A stretch of DNA of 64,000 bases, taken from Anopheles merus. Its lineage: Eukaryota > Arthropoda > Insecta > Diptera > Culicidae. Shown in pieces: positions 11,901-45,719 of the stretch; within the stretch, counting starts at the first letter, position 1, and each line of letters begins with the position of its first letter. The DNA lies in the NCBI RefSeq assembly GCF_017562075.2, contig NW_024427629.1:1-64000 (forward strand). Reading direction: 5' to 3'. Both the position numbers and the translations under genes were made by a program. Below the pieces are notes generated by a model. It searched no databases. It was not told the origin of the DNA and saw only the letters and a list, made by a program, of their open reading frames with translations.

Positions 11901-14333
11901 AATAGTGTTATTAGGTATACTTTTTTATATTTAAACGTTGCAATGTGTTTTCGATTGTTACATTCAGCCTTTCATCCTTTGCCTGGTTCTCCGCCTATCA
12001 CACCTTTTTCCCTTTTTCGCATTTATATTCAGTTTTATAATATCCATACCTCACCACTGAACTGTTCTCTGGTTGTGTCTGCGTGTGTCAATTTGCCTCT
12101 TTTAGTTATACTAATGCTTTCTGCTAATTAACGGGATTGTGTCACATTATGGCCCTCGTGGTTTAATAGTTGAGTGAAATGGCACGCCTCTAAACTGTGC
12201 GGGCTGATGGGGTAAATGGTCGATGATGAAATCGGTACAATACACACGCATTTTATTGGAGGCTTCCCCTTTGCCTTGGATGGTGGTTTAGTTTATCTAC
12301 TTTTGTGGGTTAAGTTTTCCATATACTTTAACTTCATTAACGTTCACGATCATTCAGTGAGATCCACTGCCACGCCTGTGCGCGGAAACGGAGTTGAACA
12401 TGTCTGGAAGAGGCCACGCGCATTCGTTTTGGGAATTGTTTGTTTGTCCGTTTGTATATTTTTGTCTTATTGACCACATTGACTTTTGTTATCTGTTGTC
12501 GAACACACACACACAGCAATCGTCTCCCGGCCAGTTTGTTTTAATAATGGGTGTGGTGGTCATGCTGGTGGTACTGTTCCGTATCGCCCAAGACAGTTCC
12601 CAAGATGAAATCTTCCTATTTGGTATTACATTTAATATTTGTCTATAGCGTTTAATATGTTTTTGTTTTTTTTTTGTTTTAATTTCCTACCGAGAAATAG
12701 TCTCCATAAAAAACGGAAATCCATTCACTTGATTTTAGTTTAGTATAAATATCTTCGTGCCTGTGTCTGTGCGTTGTTTTTTGTTTAGTTTTCTTCTATT
12801 ACACAATTCCAATTAGCCGTTGTACAATTTTCGTCAATTTGGACTACAACGAAACGATTTTTCATGAAACTGTGCACATGCACCCTGAACAGATTAAAGC
12901 AATATTAGCTCTTCAATCAATACAAAACGCAACCTCGAACGCAAAACAAAGCTCCCCCAGGAGCCCTTTATGAGTTCCCAAAACCAAACTCTGTCTCGTC
13001 TGCCCTTCTCAGTGTGACCGAAAACTATGAGTAAGTATTGTCATTCGGTTTAAAAATGCAAAAGGTACACAATTTTGTTAATTCACCAGGATTCCGGATT
13101 CGCGAGAACGATTCGAACGATTCCCAAAACCGGCCGGGCCTGGTATCTTCTTCGGCATCAACGATTCGCTAGAAAAATTGTACTTGCATTAGCGTATCTT
13201 TAAAAAAAAGGGGATTGTGTAATACTTTTTTAAGCAAGATTCGCCTATAGTTGGATAATTGCATTTCAAATAAATATTCACAAATACGCAACATAAGCTA
13301 TCATATTTATAATACATTTACATACAGCAAGGAAAATGTGCTTCAATAAAATACACCTGCATGCAATGCTAGCAGTATCGACGCAATTTCAACACCTCTG
13401 TTAAACATGACTGAAGTTTCCATCTTACTGCCTAGATTTCCTTATACCCTAACACCATGCCTTCTTTCTGGACACTGATGACCCGGTTAAGGAGTGTAGA
13501 AAATGGTAAATTGTATGTGTATGTGTGTGTGTTTTTTAGTACATATCTACAACGTTAGATGTATATAACTATTCAATTCGAAAATTGTAATCCGGCAAAC
13601 ATTGACATGTAAACTGCATTTCGTGTATTTTTGCTCTGCGTGTTGTGTATGTGGGGGAGATTGTGTCCACACTTCCACACTCTTTCCGTGTCGATTATTC
13701 GTCGATGTTTTTTTCCCCCCTTTTTAGAACGTGTTATGATTGTGTCAATAATTACATTTAAAACACTGTTCGCCCGCGTACAAGCATGCACACAAACACA
13801 CATAAACACTATGCACATCAGGTGGTACAAAACTACCGAAACGTACACAGAACAACAAGCGCATCCACACCAATGACAATGAGTAACCGAAAAGAAAAGG
13901 AAACAGGGATAGGGGGTAGGGGGGTTTGGGGAAATCATCCTATTTATGCATTAGTTTTTTGTTCTACATGCTACAGTTATCTAATCGGGTACGAATCATC
14001 TGTCTGCGTCTTCGGCTTCTGTTGCCACCTTAATGCCACTTGGGAAATGTCCTTCCCCGTGCAGCAGAGCGCAATCGAATTGTACAAATTGTGGTGAATA
14101 CGATTACATTTAAGAGAAAGAGAGAGATAGAGAGAGAGAGGGAGAGAAAGAGATACAGAGTGTTGTTGTGTGTTGGGTAGAAAACTATAAAAAAGCAACT
14201 CCCTGCCTAGTGCGCTCGTGTCCTCGCGGGTTGTCGGACAGTTGTGCACAGCTTACACTTAATTCTCGATCGTTTCGATCAGTCGAAGGCAAGCGAAAAG
14301 GTTCCCACAAAATCGATCACACGTTTTACATGT

Positions 14334-14336
<3 letters not shown>

Positions 14337-14381
<45 letters not shown>
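14337..14381. repeat. (GA)n microsatellite
   Basis: Uninterrupted GA dinucleotide run of about 45 bases. A looser GA-rich stretch lies at 14113-14158. Confidence 0.95.
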
Positions 14382-14383
<2 letters not shown>

Positions 14384-16241
14384 ATTTGGGCTATCTTCTT
14401 TGATTCTCTATTCTCCGAACCACCGGAAATCGGTGAGGCGGGCACGGAATTAATCTAAACAATCCCTGCATTTAAATCAGACACTCTTCGCCCGACAACG
14501 TTTTGTGCGTTTTTCAGGTGGGGGGGGGGGGAGCAATTTCTCTGTTGAACGACACAAAAAAACATCAAAGTACGCCCTGCGCACGAGCCTGAAAGGACAC
14601 ACAAGAACGAATTGTTAAATGCTGCGCGTGTGCGGGTGTGCGTGTCTGTTCAGTCCTTACACTAAAGCTACTGCTTCCTTTCATTCTACACCCAGTGATA
14701 CAACGGCACGTGTGACTGCTGCAGTGAGGTGCTTTCATTGAGGGCGCGCGGTAAGGGTAGGTATGTGCGTAAGGAGCGGAATGGCGTTGGTGTTGGTTTA
14801 CGGTTGTTTATTTCGTTTAGTATCTCTTACACATCGAACATTTCTACCTAACACGTTGTTTTGTTTTTACTGTGTTTATTCCAATAAATACTTTCTCTTT
14901 TCATCCTCTGTGTTGTGTGTGTGTGTGCGATTTTCTCATCTACAACAAACTAGTTATATTAGTTGCGTTTGAATGAATGAAATGAAATTAAAAAAAAAAA
15001 AAGTATTACGTTTACTGGAATTTTGAAAAAAGCGAACTACGAACGGAGAGCAGCTTGAGCGATACATTCCTGCGACCCCAAATGGTGGGCTTTTTGTTTT
15101 GTGCGCGCCTTTTAAAACATCAAGCGAACGGGCTCTTCCTCTCTCGTGTCAATGGAACAAGCCTTTAAACGCAACGTTACTTACAATTCTAACTAAATGT
15201 GCCTGCGTAGTAAAAACAAAGCTCCGCGTCCGAAATATGGTTGCGTTAATGACTGTGCGCGCGCCGCAACTTTTGCCACACTACATGCACTGTACGTGCA
15301 ACAACGATCGTGTGGTCGTTACCTTTTTTATCCACCTACAGTTGGAACAGTGTTCACAGTTAAATGCACAAAACCGAATGGAGGGGGGGGGACTCACTCC
15401 TTGCGTGACACACCATTGCTTTTGCCCTATCTTTGTAACAGCTATACACACCCTGCTACTGCTGGTCAAGTTATACGTGTAATACAAACATTATAATAAA
15501 ATCTTCCACATATAAACCATTTCTGTGCTTTAATACAACTTCGTCAGGGATAAATACAAAACTAAAAAGCGTTGAAAATAGGCTCCATGTGTACAGAGAG
15601 AAATATATGAATCGTTCATTTAAAAAAAACGTAACTTTCAAAAACGACTTCATGGGCCGTTCACTTTGACACCTAACAGTTGCTTTCAATGTATTCGGAT
15701 TTAGAGGTGGAAGCGAAGGTGGAAAAATCTCTCCTTTCGTTCTCTCACTCTCCCTCTTACTCTCCCACCGCAGTGTGATGGCAGTTGAAGTACATGCATT
15801 CTATAATTGCTCTACCATCTGCTGGATCTGATCTGCCTAACACGCGTGCTTGGTGCTAACTGATTTACACCACTCTCACACACAAACACACATACATGTA
15901 CACAAACACACAACACGCTCGGAAGATAATTGTTCTCTGGGAGAACATAAATGCGTGTTTCTATTGTACGTGGGACCGTACTGGCAGAGTACCGAACGCA
16001 CGCAACACACCGTCGCAGGACTGGAAGATGCGCCAAAAGGGAAGGAGAGTGCAAAGAATGAGTTATTACGGCCCCCAAAATGGACGCAAATGGATGCAGC
16101 AGCAGAACATTGCAATGGAGATTTATCTAGCGCGCTGAAGCCGGAATTCTTGGTCCTTAACGTTATTAGTGACAAATTTCTTTTTGCAGCTTTGCTCGGC
16201 CACTCCATTCGTGTGCGTTAAATGCGTCTTCGTGTCTGTAT

Positions 16242-16270
16242 GCGTGTGTGTGTGTGTGTGTGTGTGTGTG
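16242..16270. repeat. (GT)n microsatellite
   Basis: Run of about 14 GT dinucleotides, about 400 bases downstream of the krz stop codon, so probably within its 3' UTR. Confidence 0.9.
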
Positions 16271-16673
16271 GTGGTGGTGTTGCGTCTAGGAGTTGGTTGA
16301 GGAAGAGCTAGACAATCGGTTTTTTGAAAAAACACATCAAATATGGATACTTTGGCGTAGCTTAAATTATCTCTGTTGGTCGTTTTTGTTCTTAATGTTT
16401 TTTTTTGTTGTTGTTTGTTTGCTGCTGTTGTTGTGAACGTTCTGCTAACCAAACGACCTTGGGCCATGCCTTGACCAATGGCGCTTGTAGCGTAAGTGCG
16501 TGGCGCGTGTGTTTGTCTCTCGCACACCTTTGTTGACTGAGGGTAACCGGTGGTGGCGGGTTTGAACCGGTGTATCCTCCCCTCGGCAGAAGTTACTTCT
16601 CGGGAAATGCACACAACAACACACGTTAGCAGCCGACGCCCATCGCACGAAACGGTCCAAACGCTGTTAATCC

Positions 16674-36594
<19,921 letters not shown>

Positions 36595-39480
36595 TTCGAA
36601 ACCGTTGTGTCTAATTAGAGGCCACCGTGCCACCACCTCCGTGCGTCTGCTTGGGCTTTTCACACACTCTCTTTCTCTCACACACACGCACAATTATTAT
36701 CCTTTTTCTATTATTCACTTCGCAGTGCCACTGGTTTCACCACTTCGTGTTCATACACCACGCACACTGAAGCGCGCCTGGCAAGGCAACTAAAAGCCAA
36801 ATCTTGTTAGTTTCCCATACGGATTAACTGTTGCGTTTCACTCTCTGCCGGGCTGTAACAAAATTTCCAATTGAAAAACAGGTTAATTGCAACGTAAACA
36901 TACATTGAGTGGGAGGAAAAGAGTTGCATATGCTCGTCCTATATGCACGGTTTGTTGCCTTAGCAGCCCCCTCCGTTGCACGATACACTTCTGGTGTACT
37001 ACACGCTATAAACGCACAGCACATTCAATCAGCTAGATTGAAGTGTTGCAACCCGAACGGTGACGGCACTTACATATATTAAAGTCTCAAAAGTAACAAA
37101 GAATGCAAGGAGAACCCACAAGAAAAAACTACAAAAAAAAACTTATAATATTCACGGCTCTGTCGCTCGGAATTAGCTGGCGTGTGAAAGGGACACAATG
37201 GACATATTTACACTTCGCCTATTTTGACACTATTCAAACACACTCCCACACACAAACACGCGCACACACCATTACCTCGGGCTGGTATGTGCACACGAAG
37301 CGAACGCTGCCAAATACTAACATTTGCCGTCGCCGCCGGCAACCAACCGGAGGGGGCGCAAACCAAAATTCTTTCTTCACATCGCTTTGTGCTGGCGGCG
37401 AAAGAATGGCTCCAACAGTCGAGCATCAAGCCCGGCGTTCCCATAAATGGTATCTCGACACCGACTGTTTGCGGTGTGCTCGCGCGTGTGCGTGTGCTGA
37501 TCCGGTTTCAAGATTTCAAGATTTGGAACGAATGGCAAACAACCTCCGGACGAGCGGCAACAAAAAAAAAATAAAAAGAAGATGCTGCTGAATAGATGAA
37601 GAGACAACGCTCACGAAGCGTTCTTGCGTTGAGTGATTTTTCTTTTCACACCATTATTGTGCTTCGCTCTCTCTCTCTCTATCTGTGTGTCCAAGGATAG
37701 TTGTCACCCGTAAAGCGATGGATTCATCGAAAGCATGCTACGCATAGTTTTTACACCAGCACGGAACACGGACACGGATCAGTGAAAAAGGGGAAAAAAG
37801 TATTTTCTTTTCACACCACGTCCGAACCATTTTCGCATTCTCGTAAATAGTTTACCTTAGTGGGGGGACGGAGGCGAAAAAGTAAAGTAAAGTACAGTAT
37901 GCACGATTTGCTGTGCAGTGAGGAAAGTTATTTCCCAATCAAGTTGATTTTATTTTAGTTTTTTTGCATGCGCTTCGAAGAAACTTATAAATACTTATAG
38001 CATTATAGCGCGCTTCCTTTAGGAATGTCTTGCCGATTCCCGAACAATCTCATTTTTACACCGGAGCTTACCAAGTTGCTCCAATTTCCACCTCAATCGG
38101 GGTTTCGGGAAATGGAATGTACAACCAACAAAAAAAATCAATGAAGAATCTCTCCTGCGCCGGGGATTTCAATTGAATCCTTCTTACCTACAACAAAACC
38201 TACACTCCTCCGCATCGGATGCCACATCTCTCGAACCCGAGTAGAACGAGAATCGCTAACCGACTGTGCCGGAGCACAGAAAAGGCAAGGCAAGCGGATC
38301 GAAAGATGAAACGCAAAAAAATATATATACACTACCCGCCGTTCTTCGAGTTCTTTCTTGTCGGCGGAATTTAACACCTTCCCTACCGCCCGCCGTTGTA
38401 ATGCGAGGAGGATAAGGCGAGCGGGTGAAGCAAAAAACGGATCTCGAAGGCAAAAGGAGCAACACATGCTTCACACGCTCGGCATAGGCCCTCTGTACAC
38501 AGTAGCTTATCGAACGATCGATTGATGTGTGAAAGAAAAAGTCTTTACAGCAATTGCAGAGCAGCATGATGGGGACGTGTAATCCTTTTTGAAGAGTGTG
38601 TGCGAGATCCATGGAAAATAGAGGGAGTTTTAAATAATAATACAACATAATCAACATTTATTACACAACCATATCTTTTGATGATTGATAATGTTCGCGT
38701 CGTTTGCGAAGAAAGGAACGAAAGGAACTAAATATAAATTGAAAGGCCTTTACACAACATTTCAGGCTTTGGGTTCCAGGTGAAAAAGATACCGAAATGT
38801 ATGAATGTGTCCAATCACGTGATTTTTGAATTTACAATTATTGCCAGAGTGATTCAACAATTCAATATCACAAAAATCATTACATTTTTTTTATCATCCT
38901 TTCTCAAACTCGATGTGTCTTTAGGAACAGGCGAAAAATGTACCAGTATACCTGAAGACAAATATGGCAAATCAGCGAGCATATGCAGGTTTTAAGATAC
39001 TAGCTAACATTTTTTGTATGGAGTTTGAGATTTGATGACTAAAAAGCCTGTCAACACACCATATAAAGTTCAACTATCAGGCCTGAGTTTTTCATCCTAG
39101 ATTATTTGAGCGTGAAAAAATATGAACAAACGCCAGTTTGTCCCAAGTTCGATCAATTTCGATCAATCAATTTCGATTTCAATCAATCAATACCTCATCA
39201 ATTTATTCATTTTTTCTATGCTATAAGATAAGAACAATTTCATGAAAGTTTAAAAAAAATTCAAACGATATTTTTAGCATATAAAATTACTATAATCCAT
39301 TTTAGGAACCCTTCACGATTCTAGTCAGCTTTTTGTATGGAGTTTGAGAATTGGAGGCTGAAATCATGTAAACACTCCATACAAAACCACACACAAAACT
39401 AGCCTGCAATTTTCACTCTAGATTATTCTAGCCTCAAAACTAGAATTAGATTCGAGTACCAGCTCGAAAAAATGGCAAAA
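36595..39480. other. Region upstream of krz
   Basis: No recognisable coding exon. It probably includes krz 5' UTR and promoter sequence, but I cannot place a transcription start. A diverged direct repeat sharing TTTTTGTATGGAGTTTGAGA occurs at about 39012 and 39332. Confidence 0.5.
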
Positions 39481-39758
39481 CAAGGTGGTGTTTACATTTA
39501 TCCCAAGGTGCATTAAAGACATCTGGTGATGGAATCCAGAATCAAATTGTATGTAGTCCAGGTGGTCTCATAACATGTTTTTATAACCAAATTTGAACTT
39601 TTTGACAGGATGGGTGAAAATGTTTGTTCAAACAAACATTTGAAGTTGTTTTCTTGGGGGCTTGACGAATAACAAAACATTCTTAAAATCTTCATTCAGA
39701 AGCAGAAACGATAAAAATCAGCCTTCTAAATTGATACACCTTGGGATAAGCCCACCTG
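39481..39758. mobile_element. Probable 278-bp MITE, TTATCCCAAGGTG inverted repeats
   Basis: TTATCCCAAGGTGCAT at 39498-39513 is matched on the opposite strand at 39734-39749. The outermost bases are CAAGGTGG on the left and CCCACCTG on the right. There is no coding capacity. Target duplication is not clear. Confidence 0.55.
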
Positions 39759-42700
39759 TACATTATACCGACTTAGATAGCTGCTCGAAAACTGCTATAC
39801 AATGGAAACAGCGTACAGACTGAAATTTCAGTCTACGAACTTAAAACGGAAAGGACCCCTTAAACAGAAAAAAAACCCAAAATGATCAAACAGAAAAAAT
39901 ACCTCTGTTTGTACAAAACTGGCGAAATCCAATATGGCTGAATTTAACTGACAAGTTTAAAATTACAGCATTCTGGCTAAAAATATAGAAGGGACCAATG
40001 TTGAATATATCGAACCCAAATACCTTTTGTTTGATGTGCCTGAGATAAATGTTGATAATTATTTAATTATATTTTTTTTAAATCATGCTTTCAATCAAGT
40101 AAAGTAAAACTGTAAATAAAACAAGCAGCAAAGGCGTCATATTCACGCACAAACACCAAGGATACATCCTTCAAAGATGCCAGCTCAAATAGCTTCCTCA
40201 CTGTTACTGATTTGAAGTACCATCCTATCGCAGGAAAACTGAGAAGCTATCGATCAGTGTGAAAATACCCGCAAGCGACAATGATATTAGCCGTGGAAGC
40301 GCAACCGAATTCCAAACGTTTGGGCAGTTTGATGCGCCTGAGGCTACCGAGCAAAACCCCACAACCCCACCCCCACAGCAGCACCCGCGAGCGTGTAGTA
40401 TCTCAACCATCCATTTGTTAACCGGTGATGGGGTTTTACTGAATTAATTTCCACCGTGCTTTCGTGATCGTGCTCAAACGCACTAGAGCCGCCGGCCCTC
40501 GCAAAGCACTGCTGCCTGGACCTGGATGGGGGGTGGGGTGATCGCCGTTTTAGTAAAATTTGAGCAGTAATTAATTTTCCACCGCTTGCAACACGCATCA
40601 CGCGGGTGGTGGCCGGAGCCTTAACTGAATCTTGCTGATTAAAAGGGGTTCACTTTACGAATCCTCCACGAATTCCACGAGTGATTAATGAGCCTGAAGC
40701 CAATTTGGCTGCGTATTCTTTGCAACGCCGTCTAGCGGTGTCGCAGTCAGGGGAACAATAATGCCCTCCCCTACTACGAAGGCACCCGATGGTGAATTTC
40801 CACGGCCAAGCCTCTCTTTGTTCAAGTGGACGGAGTTTGCCGGTAAGGTGGGATGGATGTGTGGTGCTGTAGCTGGGTGTAGAGGTGGTAATGACAAGCC
40901 GCCCGGGCCTTGGAGTAAGTCTGCAAAAAAAAGGACAAAAGAGAGAAAAATTGCACGCATTAGTGGGTTTGTGGGTTGGTGAGAAATGAAGTGGGACGTG
41001 TTTTAAATGTGTTTTTTTTTTATTTAGCGCTGGTAATGGTTTATTGGTTTAATGGCTCAAGGAGAAGCACCCGTCTTACACTGGTCGTTATTGTGAAGCT
41101 TCCGTGTGTACCAGATGCTCCTTCCCGAGCAATCAATAATCATAATCTACCGTGAATATATTATTTCGTTCGCTATAAAATACTAATACCAAATGCTTTC
41201 CATCCTTCGTCGAAGCGCGTGTAAACGTGAGAGAGTCGAGAATTATTTATTTGTGTGCTCACCCACCAGAAAAAGGCCTCCCTTTATGTGTGGCTTAGAT
41301 TATACACATGTTTATGTCTACAACAAGCATTATACTGCGCTTCAAACAACACACGCCAAAACAAAACGGGTTCGTCGTCTGCCTATGGCGCTTGACTGTA
41401 CACTCATGAATAATTAAGCGATCCCAACAAGCCGATAATTTATGCAAGACGGAACGGTTTTTTTTTTGTCTGTGTGTGTACATTTTTCGCGTCATTTCCT
41501 CTCCGCGCCTCTTGTCCTCCACTTACGACCCAACAAGCACAAACATCAAACCATCATTTGATCCTTCGAAGCGTGATGTATACAATCGTGCCCGGCCCGG
41601 TTTCACGCTCACAACTATAATCTTTCACGTAATCAGTTCTAACGCGAGCGACAGCCAACTACTAGGCAAGGCAGGAAGGGATGATGGGAACACAAAAAAA
41701 AAACTACATCGAACAGGAGGAGAAAAGCATTGCATTGCAAATGTAGTACGCCCTTTCTGTTTCTCTCTCTCGCGCGCGGTACACTAACAAACGGCGCCAG
41801 TCGGGCGCGTACCCAGTTGCAGCAGCAGGCGAAATCCCCAAAGCCATCGCATGTGGCACGTGGTCCTTCTCGCTGTGACTCCCTCTTTCACTCGGTACCC
41901 ACACAGGATAGCGGTCACCGGACAGAAGGACTGCTGCACCATTACTAAGCTCTCGGCACAGTTTCGTAGAACTGCAACGAACGAAAAAAGGGGAAGATTT
42001 GGCTAAGGATGCTGTACGCAACACTCCTCCCACCAGACGACTCTTCTCTGCCCAGGCGGGAGCCGGGGAGTTAAATTGAAAAATGAAACACTCCAACGAA
42101 CGTAGCGCGGTAGTGGTGCCAGTAGCGGGCAACGGCTTATCATAACCTTCTGTTTTTTTTTTCTACGGAAAAAAGGGATAAACATAGCGCTCGGTCCTAC
42201 TATATCCGCACTATCTAGTGCACGCGCAGCAGCATTTGCTCTCCGCCAAACTCCACTTTCAACTATTACACTTGATGGCTTGATATTTACTCTAATATCA
42301 GTGGTAGGATTTCTCCTTCCTTCTGCGCTGTGTGATCAACCACACACAGACACACGTTGAAAATCACCCGGTAGGGGTTCTTTCCGGAAAATTGTTTTCA
42401 CTCGAATTACGTGTCCCCCGTGCAATTGAGGTCGGTTGCGTCTCGGACGAGCGAAAAGTGTCGCAATTCGTTGCTGCTGCTGCTACGCTACTTGCGACGT
42501 GCAATTCTATATCTCCAACCATCTACGCTACACTGCTTTTTGTTCTCTCTTTTTCGCCATGAATTTACTATCATCCCAAGTTGACCCAGATAGTAAAATA
42601 TCTTCTTACAAGCACACACACACACACAGCTCGCTTGCTGGCTGTGTGCAATTGCGCGAAGAAGCAGCGGCTCGTTGTTGCCTTCGTTGGTTCAGATAAA

Positions 42701-43131
42701 AAGACAACGAGCGCTGCAAAAACTCACAATCTACAAAAGCACATACTGAGGCACACACACCTACATACCTACCCACCAATTGCTGCAAATATCCTGCCGG
42801 TATCCGGTTGAGCAAGCGGGTTGATGTGAGGTTTTTGCCGCTTTTGCCGCACTACACTTGGTACGAGGAGCGACGATTTTCCCCCGCCATGTCCTGGGGT
42901 TTTGCTGTTACCATTTTCACCCGAATGGATTTTCTTTTCTGGTCCACTAGAGCGACCACCAACCTATCCACCCACACACACACACACACACATATTCCGG
43001 TTAATGCAATCCTTTCTACTGCGTTGATCGTACCGGCAATGGGTTTGGGCGCTCCTAACCCACATAAATACAACGCTCGCGCGCACTCACACGGCCAACG
43101 GAATCGTCCAATGGTCCGTGTGTGCGTGTGC

Positions 43132-43170
<39 letters not shown>

Positions 43171-43872
43171 AATCATCTTGAGCAGTGGATGGAAAGGGGA
43201 GCTGCAAAAACAATACCGAATCTGGTGGAAACATTGCACTCGATTCACTCGGTTTTGCGCGAGCGATTGAGAGGTCGTGGACCGATGTGTGTGTGTGTGT
43301 GTCGAGGCGAAGGAATTCCGGCGTGAAGATCTCCTTGTAGTAGCGGGTAGGGTGGTGGTGTAATGCATGCGATATCCTCCTATTCGGATAACCGCCGTCG
43401 GAACACTTTAATCGAAGCGTCTAGAAGGATTTCTGCCACCATCGGGACGGTAGTGGCATTGAGAGCGTAACGAAGGAAACTGTTACACTCAAATGCACAC
43501 ACACACACACATACACGTTACATTAAGCTCAACCGTACCCCGGAGTGCAGTTGATGAAGACACATACACCCCAGTGGTTTCATTTTAATATCGAAGCGTA
43601 AAACCGGACGCAGCACATGCAGACGGGCCAAGAAGGCACGGGTTGCGCTTCAGTTTTATAGTGCGCGCTTTCGCTCGCAGTATAATAACAAAGTTGATGT
43701 GATGTAAAGAATTGTCTTGTTTACTTGTTGCAGATTTTGAGGTCATACACTGCATATTAAATTATGTTATTACTTTTTATAAGATACTATAGCATCTGGA
43801 GTGGAATTTACGCGCTGTTCGTAGGATGTTATGAATAACATAATATTTTTATGAAAGGATATTTACAAGAGT
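39759..43872. other. Non-coding interval
   Basis: Contains short CA/TG runs (42970-42990, 43134-43169, 43262-43300). The open frame at 40685-40960 has a fair acceptor-like TTTTTTTTGCAG, but I recognise no protein in it. No feature has strong support. Confidence 0.5.
43134..43169. repeat. (TG)n microsatellite
   Basis: About 18 TG dinucleotides. Confidence 0.93.
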
Positions 43873-43996
43873 GTAGGACTGACTATCCTGCTATGGTAAT
43901 AATAAGTCACTGAAAGCCAAGCTCACTTCACTAGTGGGTACAGGCAGGCCTTGACCGACAGCGGTTGTTGTGCCAAAGAAGAAGAAGAAGAAGATT
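43873..43996 (+). mobile_element. 5'-truncated SINE copy, plus orientation
   Basis: Begins GGACTGACTATCCTGCTATG, runs through AAGTCACTGAAAGCCAAGCT, and ends GGTTGTTGTGCC followed by a (GAA)n tail. It matches the body of the copy at 44335-44540 in opposite orientation but lacks the tRNA-like head. Confidence 0.8.
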
Positions 43997-44334
43997 TACA
44001 AGAACACCTAGAAGAATTTTTATGGCTGATGTTTAGGATACAATTCAACTTGGTATCCCATGCTCTACATTTTGTGGTTTATCTTCAAAACCCAATATTT
44101 CACTTTTACTTTCACACTCACATCACTGCTTGGACATTAAGGATCCACGCAGGCCTGCCGCCTGAACAGGCTTTCGAGACAATACCCAGGGATTGCAGGA
44201 CTTCCAAAGCAACTGGATTCGAATTCATGATTACTTCTCGAATTCATGATTAGTGTGTACACTTTTCCTGTGAATAGAAATTAGACGTGACAAGTGATTT
44301 GATATATCTACGAATTGAGTAAGGAATTGACACA

Positions 44335-44540
44335 CTTCTTCTCACAACAACCCCTTGACCAAAACCTTTTGCCAGTACCACTAGTGGGGCTTAGCTTTCA
44401 GTGACTTATCGATTACTCCCATATCATACTAGGATAGTCAGTCTTACGTGTGGGAGCACGGTCCATTCGGTGCTTGAACCCATGATGGGCATATTGTTAA
44501 TTCGTTCGAGTTGACGACTTAACCACGAGACCCGCCAGGC
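44335..44540 (-). mobile_element. tRNA-derived SINE, near full length (SINE200-like)
   Basis: Read on the minus strand it begins GGCGGGTCTCG. It contains a perfect polymerase III A box (TGGTTAAGTCG, 44525-44515) and a near-perfect B box (GGTTCAAGCAC, 44480-44470), then the body GACTGACTATCC...AAGTCACTGAAAGC and a short GAA tail. Length is about 206 bp. From memory it resembles the SINE200 family of Anopheles; the family name is inference. Confidence 0.82.
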
Positions 44541-45239
44541 ATTGTCTCGCTACGAATCGTACAAGTGTATCTTGTATGTCTTGGATGAATCGAAACAAAC
44601 TCTATTAAATTAGTTTATGCTTATCTAGGAAACAGTAAACAACATTCTTTGTGATGGAGGTCGGTCCTGTTACCTCTCATTCAAACAAGTGAAAAAAAAG
44701 AATTGAAATAACAAAAAAAAAACTAATGACACAGGCGTCCCCCGAGTTACGACGATTCGCAGATACGACGATTTTGATTTTGACAGTTAAAAGTTGTCAT
44801 TGAGACGAAATTAATAATTTTTGTTTGAATTCCTGTGCAGATAACCGTTACAAACATATTTCCTCAGATTCCACAACTCCCCGATCTTGAATATCCATAT
44901 ATCGAGTAAACGGCTTTTGGAGAAAAATGGATGCATTATCGTACATTATTTTTAATAACATACACGATTTGATAGATTTCGATTCTTCAATTTATGTTAT
45001 AAACTTTATATTCGCAGATATTCGACATACGACTATTTCAACTTACGCCTTGCGTTAGGACATTTTTTCGGTCCCAAATACAGTCGTATCTCGGAGGACA
45101 TCTGTATATGTCCGGTATCATATAAAGACCATGTACTGTTTCTGGCCGACAAGAAGGAGACGAAGATACCACATCCAAAAGTCCTCTTTAACGAACGGGG
45201 GGTTGAATGGCAAAACAACAAGAGCTTTATGCAGAGTTT
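44541..45239. other. Non-coding interval between SINE and MITE
   Basis: AT-rich sequence with no supported gene or repeat boundary. Confidence 0.5.
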
Positions 45240-45241
45240 TA

Positions 45242-45717
45242 CAGGGTTTACCAGCATATAAAACAACTGTTCACTTGTTTATAACAATAGTCGTTTTGTA
45301 TAGACACCGCTGTCTACCACTTGCTCACACGTCAGATGGTGTAAGCTACTCTGTCCAATTCAATAACACAATTTTCGCCTTCGATTGCACAACGGTCGGA
45401 TTCGGCACGGTTTATTGTGGTTGTTGTGTAATTAACAAAATTAATGTTTTGATTTATTGAAATGTATGGTTTATACTGCATATTGCTTGAATAAAATAAA
45501 CGTGTTTAAAAATGTTTGGTTTTGGCAAAATTTGTCCCAACAAAACAAACTGTGCCGAATCTGACAGTTGCTAATCCAAGGCGAAAATTGTGTTATTGAA
45601 TTGGACAGAGTAGCTTACACCATCTGACGTGTGAGCAAGTGGTAGACAGCGGTGTCTATTCAAAACGACTATTGTTATAAACAAGTGGACAGTTGTTTAT
45701 TATGCTGGTAAACCCTG
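45242..45717. mobile_element. 476-bp foldback MITE, TA target duplication
   Basis: Ends CAGGGTTTACCAGCATA and TATGCTGGTAAACCCTG, flanked by TA at 45240-45241 and 45718-45719. The inverted arms are about 150 bp each and include AAACAAGTGG/CCACTTGTTT-type matches and the shared CACACGTCAGATGGTGTAAG. The unpaired centre is about 180 bp. There is no coding capacity. Confidence 0.9.
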
Positions 45718-45719
45718 TA

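Larger units (their letters stand above)
8924..16673. other. 7.7 kb non-coding interval with krz 3' flank
   Basis: No ORF here resembles a protein family. The sequence is AT-rich with many short low-complexity tracts (GA, CT, TG runs). It lies immediately downstream of the krz stop codon, so part is presumably krz 3' UTR. Several minus-strand AATAAA hexamers exist, for example at 14812-14807, but none can be singled out. 10130-10500 is rich in repeated ATTCGTGAAT/AGATTC-like words and may be an old degenerate repeat. Confidence 0.6.

Noticed and set aside
40685..40960. Open frame with an acceptor-like TTTTTTTTGCAG
   Set aside because: The same bases read as a donor on the other strand, and the peptide resembles no known protein.
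43873..44540. Single MITE with arms of about 100 bp
   Set aside because: Polymerase III boxes and GAA tails show two separate SINE copies.
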